NCBI RefSeq assembly: GCF_000203815.1
Contig: NW_004457729.1
Location: forward strand, 3,844,674 to 3,908,673
DNA length: 64,000 nucleotides
Reading direction: 5' to 3'
Source of the DNA: Cavenderia fasciculata
Taxonomy: Eukaryota > Evosea > Eumycetozoa > Acytosteliales > Cavenderiaceae
Within the stretch, counting starts at the first letter, position 1. The number at the start of each line of letters is the position of its first letter. Shown here in pieces: positions 24,105-34,140 of this stretch. Position numbers and translations under genes: made by a program. A model generated the notes under the pieces. It saw only the letters and a list, made by a program, of their open reading frames with translations, had not been told where the DNA came from and did not search any database.

Positions 24105-24177
24105 GGGCTTGTAGCTCAGATGGTAGAGCGCTCGCTTAGCATGCGAGAGGTAAAGGGATCGATACCCTTCTAGTCCA
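24105..24177 (+). tRNA. tRNA-Ala (anticodon AGC)
   Basis: 73 nt that fold as a full cloverleaf: acceptor GGGCTTG/CTAGTCC, D stem GCTC/GAGC, anticodon stem CTCGC/GCGAG with loop TTAGCAT (AGC), variable loop AGGTA, T stem AAGGG/CCCTT, discriminator A. The G3:U70 wobble, the identity mark of alanine tRNA, is present. Odd points: one T-T mismatch (pair 6-67) in the acceptor stem and ATCGATA instead of TTCGATA in the T loop, so it may be a slightly worn copy. A T6 terminator follows at 24181 and a TATAAATA box precedes it. Confidence 0.88.
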
Positions 24178-24490
24178 CACTTTTTTGCCGTGTTCCAAAT
24201 GGATTTCAATATTTTTGCTATATTCTGGTTCTACTCGTCGTTGGCTATCGAAAGAACTTAGTTTGATTGATTTCCAACAAAACCGGATCGCCAAAACATT
24301 GATTTTAAAAAAATCCATTCCAGTTTTTTCCCAACCCATCAAGTACACACTTTTTTGCCGTGTTCCAAATGGATTTCAATATTTTTTCTATATTCTGGAT
24401 CTACTCATCGTTGGATACCGAGAGAAACAAGTTTGGTTGGCATAGAACAAAACTGGATCACCAACATTAATTTTTAAAAAATCTAATCCA
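24177..24490 (+). repeat. 170-bp tandem duplication starting at the tRNA-Ala 3' end
   Basis: Two head-to-tail copies with a period of 170 nt: copy 1 at about 24177-24346, copy 2 at about 24347-24490. Both begin with CACACTTTTTTGCCGTGTTC, run through TCCAAATGGATTTCAATAT, and diverge at scattered positions (about 80 percent identity by eye). The first copy starts right at the end of the tRNA, and its terminator T run is thus repeated in the second. No coding content is recognised. Confidence 0.85.
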
Positions 24491-24492
24491 TT

Positions 24493-24737
24493 GATGAAGA
24501 TGAAGATTGTGAGACTACCATTACAATCATTTTTAACATCATCCATCTCTACATCGTTTAATGTCTCGGTAAAGACTACCAACATTTTGCCAAGAACAGG
24601 AAATCATCGATCATTATTTTTTGGAGAAATTGTGAACAATAAGAATTATTATTCAAAACATATATCAAAACAAAAATTAAATCAAATTGGGATACTATTC
24701 CATCAGATACAAGAGATCAATTATCATATAAATATTA
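24493..24737 (+). pseudogene. Relic of the 3' end of an importin-5-like gene
   Basis: This segment matches the end of the importin-5-like gene at 30.2-30.4 kb. An acidic start (DEDED) is followed by codons aligning with NLCAIVHLYTDECLGPQYQH; the relic has IIFNIIHLYIV, a stop, then CLGKDYQHFAK. It ends with KSNWDTIPSDTRDQL, equivalent to KSNWDNIPSSDTKFQ, before a stop. Stops and frame changes make it non-coding. It sits directly after the tandem duplication and 60 nt before the next unit, so it marks a third, lost unit of the array. Confidence 0.75.
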
Positions 24738-24797
24738 AAAATAAATATTTGTTTTTTTTTACTTGTAGGCCAGTTTTTTTGCTTGTTGATTATTATT

Positions 24798-27078
24798 ATG
24801 GAGCAACCACATAAAGATTTTGAAGATATAGTTATCAAGTTGGCAAGAGAGGATGAACAGAAAGACGATAACAGCAAATATGTATTAAAGAGAGACTAAA
24901 CAAACATATAAAGATTGCCTCGAGTCTTCACCTGATAGAGTAGTATCATGGTTACTCTATCTAATGATAAAGGCTACTTTTGCTGTTGTATGTTATTATT
25001 ATTATTATAAGTGCTGAATAATAATGATCACTAATATACCTTTATACCTCTTTATATAAATATAAAGATTAGAGAAAAATCAGTGCAGTTACTAGATAAA
25101 CTATTGATGAAAAAAGGAGGTTACCTTATCGAATCATTGTCAAAAGAGTCATTTGTTTAGTGTCATTGCAGTACTAGCTCTTTATTTAATACCAGCAGGT
25201 ATGTATCTTTAGATGATGATGATGATGATGATGATGATGACTACAATAGCTATAACAATATCATGCTTTACACAAAATCGATTCATTAATCATTCATCGT
25301 ATGTTGTTGTTGTTGTTGTTTGTAATTACGTATACGTAGGTCGTTGGGATGATTTAGAATCATCATTGGAGACTATGGTAAATGGTGCACAGGAAGGAAC
25401 AGCAGTACTAGAGAATGTAAAAATACTCAAAGTAGTTTTGTCACAGTATGACTTTAAAGCAAAGAGACTAGAGTATGAAAATGCAATCAAAGAAATGCAG
25501 TCACTGTATGCCCTTAGAATAGAGAGACTTGACATGTTTATAAAGATTCTCGAGAGCTCTGGTGGTGAATTGACCTATGATCAGTATAGAGAACAAATAC
25601 CCAGTCTGTTATCAATTCTCGAACACTTGGATGGTATGACTGAAGGAAAATACATTGAAAAGATTGTAGGCAGTCTCTCAGAGATCTATATGAGCGAAAA
25701 TCCAACGCCAACGCCAGCGACAGCGTGGATCGATAAACTCATGCCAACGATCATAGACACATTGATCAAGGTGCTGGATAGGAATCAACGTAAAAAGGGT
25801 TTTGCAGACAAAAAAACTAAAGGCATGGTATACGGTTTTTTGTTGGACGTTGCCGAGAATGACAACGACACTCAAATTCTATTTACCGACAGTCACCTTG
25901 AAAGAATGGTCGCTCTTTTGTACGAGTGGTTGGCTCAAGTCGACGATGAAAAAGAGTGGACCGATGGTTACGATCCTGGTGTGGTGAGAGATAAGGTAAA
26001 TCTTAATATCAATGAAGAGCAGGAAAGCGACCTTTACAAAGATCAATTCACCTATCTTGAGGGTAAACCGGTTGAAGCTGATGCAAGCTTTCTGCGATTC
26101 GTAGCTTCATTTCTTGACCGCGTACAAGAGCCCGTTTTCAAACATTTCAACAGCATGTTAAACTCTCATTGGAAGCAAAGATACGCAGCACTGGTTAGTT
26201 TATCTAAATTTTGTTCATTTTTTAGTGATCGTGTTGTACAACAATTTCCATTTATATTAAAGTATGTGAATATTTCATTAAAAAAATTATTTTCATTTTA
26301 TTTATTTATTAATTTTTAGGACAATATTAAAATCAGTTGAAGATAAAAATATTCAAGTTAGATGGGCATCATTACAATGTTTGGTTAGATTACCAAATTA
26401 TCAAAAATTGATGATTGTTTCGAGAGAAAAAATAATTGACGTCATTGACAAATTAATTGGTGAACCAAATGAACGCATTCAAGTGAGTTGTTGTCTGTTG
26501 GTTCAATCCATGACGGATTCATTGTTGGAAAAAGATATGATCAATGAGACTACTCTGTTTGGTTTATGTAGGTCATTTGAAACATTATTGCAATCACAAA
26601 ATATACACTATATTGAAAGTGCATTATCGTCATTAATGTCGGTTATTTATATTTTTAACAAAAGATTAAGACCTGTATGTAATCAATCAATCAATCAAAC
26701 TTTTGGCACCAATATATTAATTAATTCAAATATTCTAATTTACCTACTTCTATTTAGTATTTTGGAAATATAGGTTCTATTCTATTATCAATGTTGGAGA
26801 GATATCAAAGTCTTGCAACAATGGAATCAAGATTATTACGTTGTCGTGCAATCAAGGCGATAGCATTGTGTCATCAAGTAATGGACAAAAAGACATATTC
26901 AAAGTACATGCACGAGTTTATGATGGTTGTTAAAAAGAATGAACGATCATTTGATTTGACTGTCGATGTCGTAAGAGTATCACGAATGCTTATTTCAACG
27001 ATTGGATTGTTATTTGCAGAGTATTTACCCATTATAATTGGTATGGTTGTTAGAGTACTAGAGACACCATTACCAAAC

Positions 27079-27109
<31 letters not shown>

Positions 27110-27786
27110 TGGAAATGACAGAATCATTACCACAAGATGTCAGGGGAATAGTGTTGGTGCTCAAGTCATTACACATCATTACTGAGGATTGTCAGAGTCC
27201 ACAAACGCACTATAATGACAATATTTCCCAAATGTTGGCACCATTTGTCGATGTCTTGGTCGATCCAATATGCAAATTGGCAAGGAACCCATTCAACAAC
27301 ATCATTCAACTTTTTTCCTATTCCACCTTGCCCGGTTTGGTCAAGATGGTCATGCGACATTATGGTGCCGATAGTGACAAGACAATCGAGATGGTTGGCA
27401 AGGTATACGAATTGGTACTTTGGTCATGTCCACTCGAGATTGACTGGAAGGTGTTGAACAAACGAATTAGCGTTGCTATCAGTCTCATTGGTTTGATGTC
27501 GGATGAAATGTCAGTCTATCATATCCAATCGACAATCGATATATTTTTAAACATAAATGTCAGAATGGACCAAATTTTACAAAAGGTGCGAAACGACAAC
27601 CAAGAGGTTACCATTGGTGAGCATCAAGAGGATATCCCCGTGTTAATCGCCAATGTAGTATCCAATAACTACGAGATGCTTGCCGAGATGGTCAGAGATA
27701 CCTGGGCATTTATCAAGCGATCAATCCAATCAAATTGGAATACTATTCCATCACAAACAAGGAAACAACTATCAACAATATTATAA
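24798..27786 (+). CDS. Importin-5-like karyopherin beta (HEAT repeats), unit 1, 5' end damaged
   Basis: The main exons are 25340-26261, 26320-26674 and 26758-27786, all joined in frame with normal splice sites (about 768 residues). Upstream, an exon from ATG 24798 (MEQPHKDFEDIVIKLAREDE) and another at 25068-25198 (REKSVQLLDKL ... ALYLIPAG) are clearly homologous to unit 2 or to importins, but stop or shift frame inside, so the 5' end looks decayed. HEAT-type text matching IPO5/Kap121 includes IQVRWASLQCL, SRLLRCRAIKAIAL and FAEYLPIIIGMVVRVL. Importin-5 carries ribosomal proteins and histones into the nucleus with Ran-GTP. The canonical C-terminal third of IPO5 is largely missing apart from the final AFIKRSIQSNWNTIPS block. 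It may be a pseudogene, a shortened protein, or suffer assembly errors in its first exons. Confidence 0.65.
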
Positions 27787-27990
27787 TTAAAAAGTAAATA
27801 AAATTATTTTGTAATTTTATAAATATTATTTCTTTTTTTTTTTTTTGCATGAAATGAAATCGGAAATAATTCCTTTCTCATCATTGTTCCTCGAAATTGT
27901 ATCATAAATTCGATATTTATTTAAAGATGAATCATTTGGTGCTTTCGTGCTTATAGCAGTAGTAGTACATACGTATCGATATATATACAC

Positions 27991-30426
27991 ATGGAACAAC
28001 CACCTGATGACTTTATCCAATTGGTGATCACTCTTGCAAGAGAAGATGAACAGAAAAAGAAAGATGTTATAGACTATAATAATAATAACACTATTCATAA
28101 TGACATTGAAAAGGATTATAGTAGTAATTTAAAATCAACAGCAAAACAACAATTCAATCAGTACGCATTGAAGCACGATAGAGTAGTATCATGGTTACTC
28201 TATTTAATCGTCAATGTCCCCTTTCCAACTGTATGTATATAAAAAAGTTTGATTGATAGAATATATTTAACAACAAAACACTAAAATTGATATTGTGTCA
28301 GATTAAAGAGAAATCAGTACAGTTACTAGATAGATTGACTAAAAAAGGAGAAACAAAAAAGCTTCGAGATCTTGAACGGATTGTAGATTTGAAACACGAG
28401 GATTTGGACAAGCGTCTTGATGCACTCAAGATATTCAACTCTTTGGTGCAGTCTCGAGGTCTCACTCATCAACAATTTAGGTCGTTTCTCCCATTGGCAC
28501 TCTCTGTCATCTCGCAATTGGACGGCATTGCACATGGAGGCGACATACAGGAATCTGCAATCTCTCTGATGGATCTTTTCGCCAACGATGATCCATCGTG
28601 GATGCAAGGATTCATTCGACAGATCATTGACACGTTTCTCGAGGTGATGGATAGACATCGTGGCGGCGGCGGTGAAAAGGGAAATATATCTTCCCTGCCA
28701 AAAAACATCAAACGTAGTATGTTTGACTTTTTGCTTCTCATTGCAGAGTCTAACCCCGTCAACTATGTTGGCAATCAGATTGACAAGATCTTCGTCCACA
28801 TGTACGATTGGCTCATACAAGTCAAGGATGTGTCGATGAAAGAGTGGAACGAGAGCAACACCAAGATTGACAGTGACAACAACTATTTCAACTTTCATTT
28901 TGACGAGGAGAAAGACGACAATATTGTACCAACAACAACAAAGGACGATCGTCAACCTGATATTTACGACGATGAAAATGACGAGGTGGCAGGCCTTACA
29001 GCAGACTCTGCGTTTGAACGATTCGCAGAAGCAATCGGTCTACGTGTGGCAGTACCCATTTTAACACATTTTAACAACCTTTTAAAATCTCAACACTGGA
29101 AAGAAAGATACGCAGCAATGATTAGTTTATCTAAAGTTTGTCAATCAGTTCCAATCACTGTATCACATCAATTTAATTTTATTTTAACGTATGTTAAAAA
29201 AAAAAAAAAGTAATAATAATATATTATATTATATATTTATTTATTTATTGATTTAAAATTTTAGGTCAGCATTAAATTTTGTTGATGATGAAAATACTAG
29301 AGTTAGATGGGCATCATTTCAATTATTAATTCAATTATCGATTGATTTTGACGAGTTGATGGTTTCATCAAGAGATCAATTATTCAATGTGATTGGAAAA
29401 TCAATTAATGATAAAAATGAACGTGTTCAAAGTTGTTGTTGTGTTTTGGTACAAACAATGATGACTTGTCTAACCAAGGGCGACACGATTGACGATAATA
29501 TTTTGGATGGATTATTTCGTTCATTTGAAATACTACTTGCATCACCAAAAATATATGTTGTTGAAAGTGCATTTGCATCATTTATTTTGGTCCTGGGTAT
29601 CGTTAAAGAGAAATTTATACCTGTATGTAATCAATATATATATAATATAATAAAAATAATATATACATATTTTTATTATAATATAATAAAAATAATATAT
29701 ACATATAATAATTAAGTAATAATATGTATCGCCTCTTCTAATCTTTTGACCGAGCTCTGCAACAAGTTGCGAGACAAAAGAGAAGACCAAGTCGTCAAGG
29801 CAGTTATTCTCTTCCTCATGGCACAGTACTGTACCCATGGTGGTGAGTCGGCCATCAACTCATTCCCACTGATCATTCCAACTATTGTCGAGTGTCTGAC
29901 ACTCCCCAACCCCTTGGCGCGACAAAATGCTTCATTTGCACTTGGCTTGGCGGCACAGACTTCCAAAGACAGATTCTCAACATGGGTCATGCCAGTTTTA
30001 CAAGCACTCAACGTCATGATATCTTTACCAACTGCACACTCGTCGACGCGCAACAAAATAGCAACAGAAAATGCAATCTCGAGTATCGGTAGAATCATCA
30101 GATATGTGACACAAGTCGGTAACAACCAGGTAGGTGTCATCATTTCAAAATGGTTATCAAAGCTTCCCATCGATGACGAGGAAGAAATTCTACCTGTCAT
30201 TGATAACCTTTGTGCCATCGTCCATCTCTACACTGATGAATGTCTCGGTCCACAATACCAACATGTTGTCAAGATACACGAAATCATCCAACACTACATC
30301 AAAACAACCCACCAACAAGACTTACTACTTCAAACTTGGTCATTTATCAAAGAATCGATTAAATCAAATTGGGATAATATTCCTTCATCAGATACAAAGT
30401 TTCAAATAGCATCAATCTTGATATAA
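27991..30426 (+). CDS. Importin-5-like karyopherin beta (HEAT repeats), unit 2, middle missing
   Basis: Exons 27991-28230, 28302-29188 and 29265-29622 join in frame. A fourth, 29755-30426, joins in frame only through a weak acceptor (GACCGAG) after a 132-nt intron. Total about 718 residues against roughly 1,100 for IPO5. The N-terminal part (MEQPPDDF... LKIFNSLVQSRGL... WKERYAAMISLSKV) and C-terminal part (MAQYCTHGG, NATEN-like ATENAISSIGRIIRY, WLSKLPIDDEEEI) align with IPO5. The block of unit 1 exon 3 and the IPO5 middle are absent between FIP and LCNKL. The paralogue starts 204 nt after unit 1 on the same strand with the same MEQP start. A functional short karyopherin or a deletion derivative are both possible. 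Confidence 0.68.
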
Positions 30427-30887
30427 AGAAAGGCATAACAATAAAGGGAACCCTAAATATTCTAATTTTAATATTTATTTATTTAATTTATCGATAATTA
30501 TTTTTGACCTAATATTTCCAATACCATTTCAATTGGCGAGATGTGTAATATTGTGTACATGCTGCTGCTGCTGAATGATGACTAGATACACAAAGATACA
30601 CAAGACTAAAATAATACAAGAGAGATACAAGACACTATACTGGATACAGATAATAATCGACATTTGGTGAAGCAACAAGAATGCCTTTCCAACTTTATTT
30701 GTCTAATAGGATTGGAGACTTTTTTTTTTTTTTTTCGGTTTGCAAGATGTAGGTGTTTTATAGATGAGGATTTGATGGATTTCGATGGCGAATGGCTAGA
30801 AATGTAGTCACAGTTGTGTACTACACATAGATGATAGCGGCAAGGCAAAAAAAAAAAAATCTGTGGTGGATACGCAGCAAAAAGTAG
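30427..30887. other. Gap between importin-like unit 2 and tRNA-Thr
   Basis: 460 nt; a CTG triplet run near 30560, T and A homopolymers (30721-30735, 30846-30860) and otherwise unique DNA without an ORF of note. The minus-strand terminator T5 of the tRNA lies at 30880-30883 (A run on the plus strand). Confidence 0.5.
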
Positions 30888-30960
30888 AGGCCCCATCGAG
30901 GTTCGAACTCGAGACCCCTTCCTTACTAGGGAAGTACAATAACCACTATGCTATGGGGCC
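30888..30960 (-). tRNA. tRNA-Thr (anticodon AGT)
   Basis: Minus strand, 73 nt. Acceptor GGCCCCA/TGGGGCC, anticodon stem CTTCC/GGAAG with loop CTAGTAA (AGT), variable loop GGGTC, T stem TCGAG/CTCGA with loop TTCGAAC, discriminator T. The D stem GCAT/TTGT is weak but in place. No intron. A run of T residues follows the 3' end on the minus strand as Pol III terminator. Confidence 0.93.
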
Positions 30961-31426
30961 TTTCATTTTTGATGAAAAAAAACATCATTTTCCCTATTTA
31001 TACCCGAATTTTGCCTCAAATGACAAAATATGGTGTTTAAACACCTCTTGAGCTATCTTTCTTTAGTTCTTATCCTAAAGAACATTTTCATCATTGGTAG
31101 GAAAAAAATCTTGTTCTTTTTATACGAATTTTTTTTTGGTGAGATGCATCATGAACGACTTTTGTATGCAGATGCTAGATCACGATTGTGTCTCTAAGTG
31201 ATCTACCATTAAAGTAAATACAATTTTACTTTATCATTCATTAAAAGTATCAATCATCTGATCTGATATTGAAATGGTATTATGCTTCTAAATAAATAAA
31301 AGTACTTGATAAAATTATGAATTATAATGCAATAATAATATTACCAAAAAAAAAAGAAAAAAGATTTTGGAACTCCCTAATGGTGATCTTCTTTATTTCT
31401 TTTTTCTTTTTTTATTTTTCATAATT
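30961..31426. other. Intergenic region between tRNA-Thr and an ankyrin-like gene
   Basis: 466 nt, no gene seen. It contains the upstream flank of the minus-strand tRNA and T-rich DNA (31370-31420) just before the start codon at 31427. Confidence 0.5.
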
Positions 31427-32929
31427 ATGCGTATCTATAACAAAATGATGAAAGAATATAGAAAAGAAAGATTACAAGATCAACAAAGACCACAAACACA
31501 AAGGCTAGAACAAAGACACCGAGAACAAGATCTACAATATTGCGTTAGGCATCAAGATTTAGAAAAAGAAACCACAGCTCATGATCAAGAACAAGAACAA
31601 AGAAATATACGTCGTCAAGAATACTTTAGAGTCATATATGGTGATCAATCGACGAATAAATCAATCTCAAAGGAAGAAAAGATGGTCGTAAGACAAAGGT
31701 TGAAACTTCAATTCAAAAGACAACTACAACAACAACAACAAGAAAAACAAAGACAAAGACAACCTATTGATCAACAGGTATTTAAAACAGTATGGAATAA
31801 TACTTTTCTAATAAGATTGATTTATTCAAAGACGATACCAATATCATCTGATACTTTGGTAGAATTCAAGAATCATTTTACAGGTACCTTGCAACAATAC
31901 AAAAAGGATCCCAATTTGTTCGTAGACAAGTATGGACCATTCGAGTTTTATGAATGTCCAGTCATCACTGCCAAACTCTTTGCACACCACTATCAACACG
32001 TTCATAAACAGAGAATGATGGATTATGATCGGTGGCTTAGTGTGCTTGACCTAGTCTCTGGTAACCCTCGTAATATGGTCGATACGTGGCTATTTCGAAA
32101 GGCATACGAATACTTGAATCGAACAGATGCTCAAGAGGTATCTGACAATAACTATAGATTTGAAAAAACATGGGAGAATGTAATCAGATCAAACAATGTA
32201 GAGTTGTACAACTATACCAAAACCATTTTACCAATACCCAATATGTTAAAATTGATCGTTATTGCCATTGAACCACCTCGTCAATGGTATAATTATCTAT
32301 GTCCACCAGGTACAAAATTATTAAAGGCACTTTTAAAAGACTTGGAATCAGTCGATCCACAAGATACATGGTGGCTAATCAAAGCATACCCTATAGAAAA
32401 TTGGTGGTTAAATATTTATAAAAGTTTAATAGAAATTGGATCAATTACAATTCTACAAACTATACATAAATATATATCAGATGGGATTTTTGATTTTAAT
32501 AGTACATTTAAAAAATCATTAATGATTCTAGCCATTCAAAGTAAACAAATTGAATCAATTCAATTTCTATACAATGTATGCAAGATTCCGATTAGTGAAA
32601 AGGAGTTTATGATAGAGGCCGCTCGTACCAATGATCTCTCATTCCTAATTAAATTGAATAATATTGACACTAAAGCTGGTCATCTTTATATTCTCTTTCT
32701 ACATGTTATGAGTTCAACATATAGTCATGGCTTTAAACAAGAATTTTATAGACTTGGTAAACAACTAAACTATATTGACAAGAATCTTCAACAATTAATA
32801 GACACCAAACAGCCATTTAAATATCAAATCAAAAATACTCAATACTTTAAATTATTTCAACAATACAATTCTGATGATGATTCATCGTCTATTCCAAGGT
32901 TATCATTTTCATCATTTAATGATGTTTAA
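31427..32929 (+). CDS. Dictyostelid ankyrin-like protein with N-terminal coiled coil
   Basis: Single exon; the ATG at 31427 gives 500 residues (the frame is open further upstream but without another ATG). Residues 1-125 are Gln/Arg/Glu-rich and probably coiled coil (for example EEKMVVRQRLKLQFKRQLQQ). Then comes the family signature TVWNNTFLIRLIYSK, followed by helical ankyrin-like repeats such as FKKSLMILAIQSKQIESIQF and EAARTNDLSFLIKL. The same signature begins the genes at 15.4, 40.6 and 47.5 kb; here it follows an extra coiled-coil module. The C-terminus ends in a Ser-rich segment. Function unknown. Confidence 0.72.
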   Translation: MRIYNKMMKEYRKERLQDQQRPQTQRLEQRHREQDLQYCVRHQDLEKETTAHDQEQEQRNIRRQEYFRVIYGDQSTNKSISKEEKMVVRQRLKLQFKRQLQQQQQEKQRQRQPIDQQVFKTVWNNTFLIRLIYSKTIPISSDTLVEFKNHFTGTLQQYKKDPNLFVDKYGPFEFYECPVITAKLFAHHYQHVHKQRMMDYDRWLSVLDLVSGNPRNMVDTWLFRKAYEYLNRTDAQEVSDNNYRFEKTWENVIRSNNVELYNYTKTILPIPNMLKLIVIAIEPPRQWYNYLCPPGTKLLKALLKDLESVDPQDTWWLIKAYPIENWWLNIYKSLIEIGSITILQTIHKYISDGIFDFNSTFKKSLMILAIQSKQIESIQFLYNVCKIPISEKEFMIEAARTNDLSFLIKLNNIDTKAGHLYILFLHVMSSTYSHGFKQEFYRLGKQLNYIDKNLQQLIDTKQPFKYQIKNTQYFKLFQQYNSDDDSSSIPRLSFSSFNDV

Positions 32930-33148
32930 AAAAACAAAAATAAATAAAATTATATATCTAATTTATTGTATTTCTTTCAACCATCATTTATACATATCCT
33001 CTTCGTATTGTGAGTACTCACCTTTAGATATTAATTTTTTGCAAATTAATTTTATCTCAAGACGGTACTCTTGATACTGCAACTATCAAACCAAAAGATA
33101 TGTATGTGGATTGGATACGAATAAATTCTTTCTCTCTCCTCTTGGGTT
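32930..33148 (+). other. Short gap with an unexplained coding-like fragment
   Basis: About 220 nt after the ankyrin-like gene. From about 33047 to 33155 the plus strand is open and reads like protein (SQDGTLDTATIKPKDMYVDW), but there is no start codon or partner exon nearby. A decayed exon is possible. Confidence 0.3.
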
Positions 33149-33180
33149 TCAACTGAAATGTTTTTGATTCGATTGCTTGA

Positions 33181-33492
33181 TCATAACCATACATTGTTTG
33201 ATAAATATATAATTTGTTCTTGTATTTGTTGTTGTAGTTCTTTTTGTTGTTGTCGATCTTTTTGTATTTGTTCTTTTAGATCTTGATTTTTTTCTATTTG
33301 TTGTTCTATTTGTTGATTTTGTATTTCTATTTGTTCTATTTGTTGTTGATTTTGTTTGATTTGTTGTTGATTTTGTTCGATTTGTTTCTCGCAATGTATA
33401 TTTTGTTCTTTTAGCTGTTGTTTGACCTTGGATAGAAGTATCTTGTTGTTGTTGTTGTTGTTGGGCCAGACGTAGTGATTTCTGACTAACAC
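33181..33492 (-). CDS. Putative Gln-rich coiled-coil ORF
   Basis: Minus-strand ORF of 103 codons, of which about 80 residues form a heptad-like Gln/Glu/Ile/Lys coiled coil (IEQNQQQIKQNQQQIEQIEI). An overlapping frame (33535-33149) also stays open but reads as Arg/Thr repeats. A donor-like AAAG|GTATAT at 33709 on the minus strand, and an open stretch before it, suggest this may be the last exon of a decayed gene. Repetitive DNA opens many frames, so confidence is low. Confidence 0.3.
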   Translation of the reverse strand: MLVRNHYVWPNNNNNNKILLSKVKQQLKEQNIHCEKQIEQNQQQIKQNQQQIEQIEIQNQQIEQQIEKNQDLKEQIQKDRQQQKELQQQIQEQIIYLSNNVWL

Positions 33493-33708
33493 GACGTCTT
33501 ACATTTTTTGATGATAGGTGAGGAGTCATCTTCACCTTGTCAAAGAATCTATCGTCAATGAGAGATGATCAATCTTTTCTTTTATTCTATTTTGGTGAGT
33601 TAATAATAATTCATTATGTTCAGGTCCTAGATCTTTTAACTTTAATTAAATTAGTTAATAAATATTTATATAAATAATATATTGTAAGAGAAAAGATATA
33701 TATATACC

Positions 33709-33935
33709 TTTATGAACCATCCTGTTCTGTTTGAATCACGTTCGAAATATTTCATGATTCCAATCGAGTTATTGATCTAGCTTTTTGAAAGACCTGGGAA
33801 CATTTTGTGTATCGATACACAGGACTATCTTTGTGAGTGTGCTTTAGGGACAAGGCGTTGGACCTGTTTAATTTTATGACATATCCAAACCTATCATAGT
33901 CACCTATTGCTTTGCCTAGATCAGTTTTTCTGCAC
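33709..33935 (-). pseudogene. Decayed coding fragment of unknown origin
   Basis: On the minus strand, after an acceptor-like TTTTTTGTAG at about 33936-33945, about 60 codons are open and protein-like (CRKTDLGKAIGDYDRFGYVI, later SPVYRYTKCSQVFQK) up to a stop. A second frame continues in a coding-like way (IMKYFERDSNRTGWFIK) to the donor-like site at 33709. One frame change is therefore present. A perfect 16-bp palindrome TGTGTATCGATACACA lies at 33806-33821. Family not recognised. Confidence 0.35.
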
Positions 33936-34140
33936 TACAAAAAAGGAAGTTGTATTTGGTTAATATAAATATTGATTAAAAAGGGAGGGAGGTTATGATT
34001 ATACCTAAAAGTAGAATGTTAACATTCTTTACAAAAATTCATGTTTTGTTCAAAAAAGAATTTTTTTAATTTTAAATATTTCTTCTTTCGCGATTACTAG
34101 TAGATTGAGAGATGTAATAATAAATCAACTAACAGTTAAA

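Noticed and set aside
25213-25339. Poly-Met start (ATGATGATG...) of the long importin-like ORF
   Set aside because: It is intron sequence upstream of the acceptor ACGTAG at 25339; the conserved exon begins at GRWDDLESS.
30863-31051. 62-codon ORF with SRFELETPSLLGKY
   Set aside because: This is the tRNA-Thr gene translated on the wrong strand, a frequent annotation artefact.
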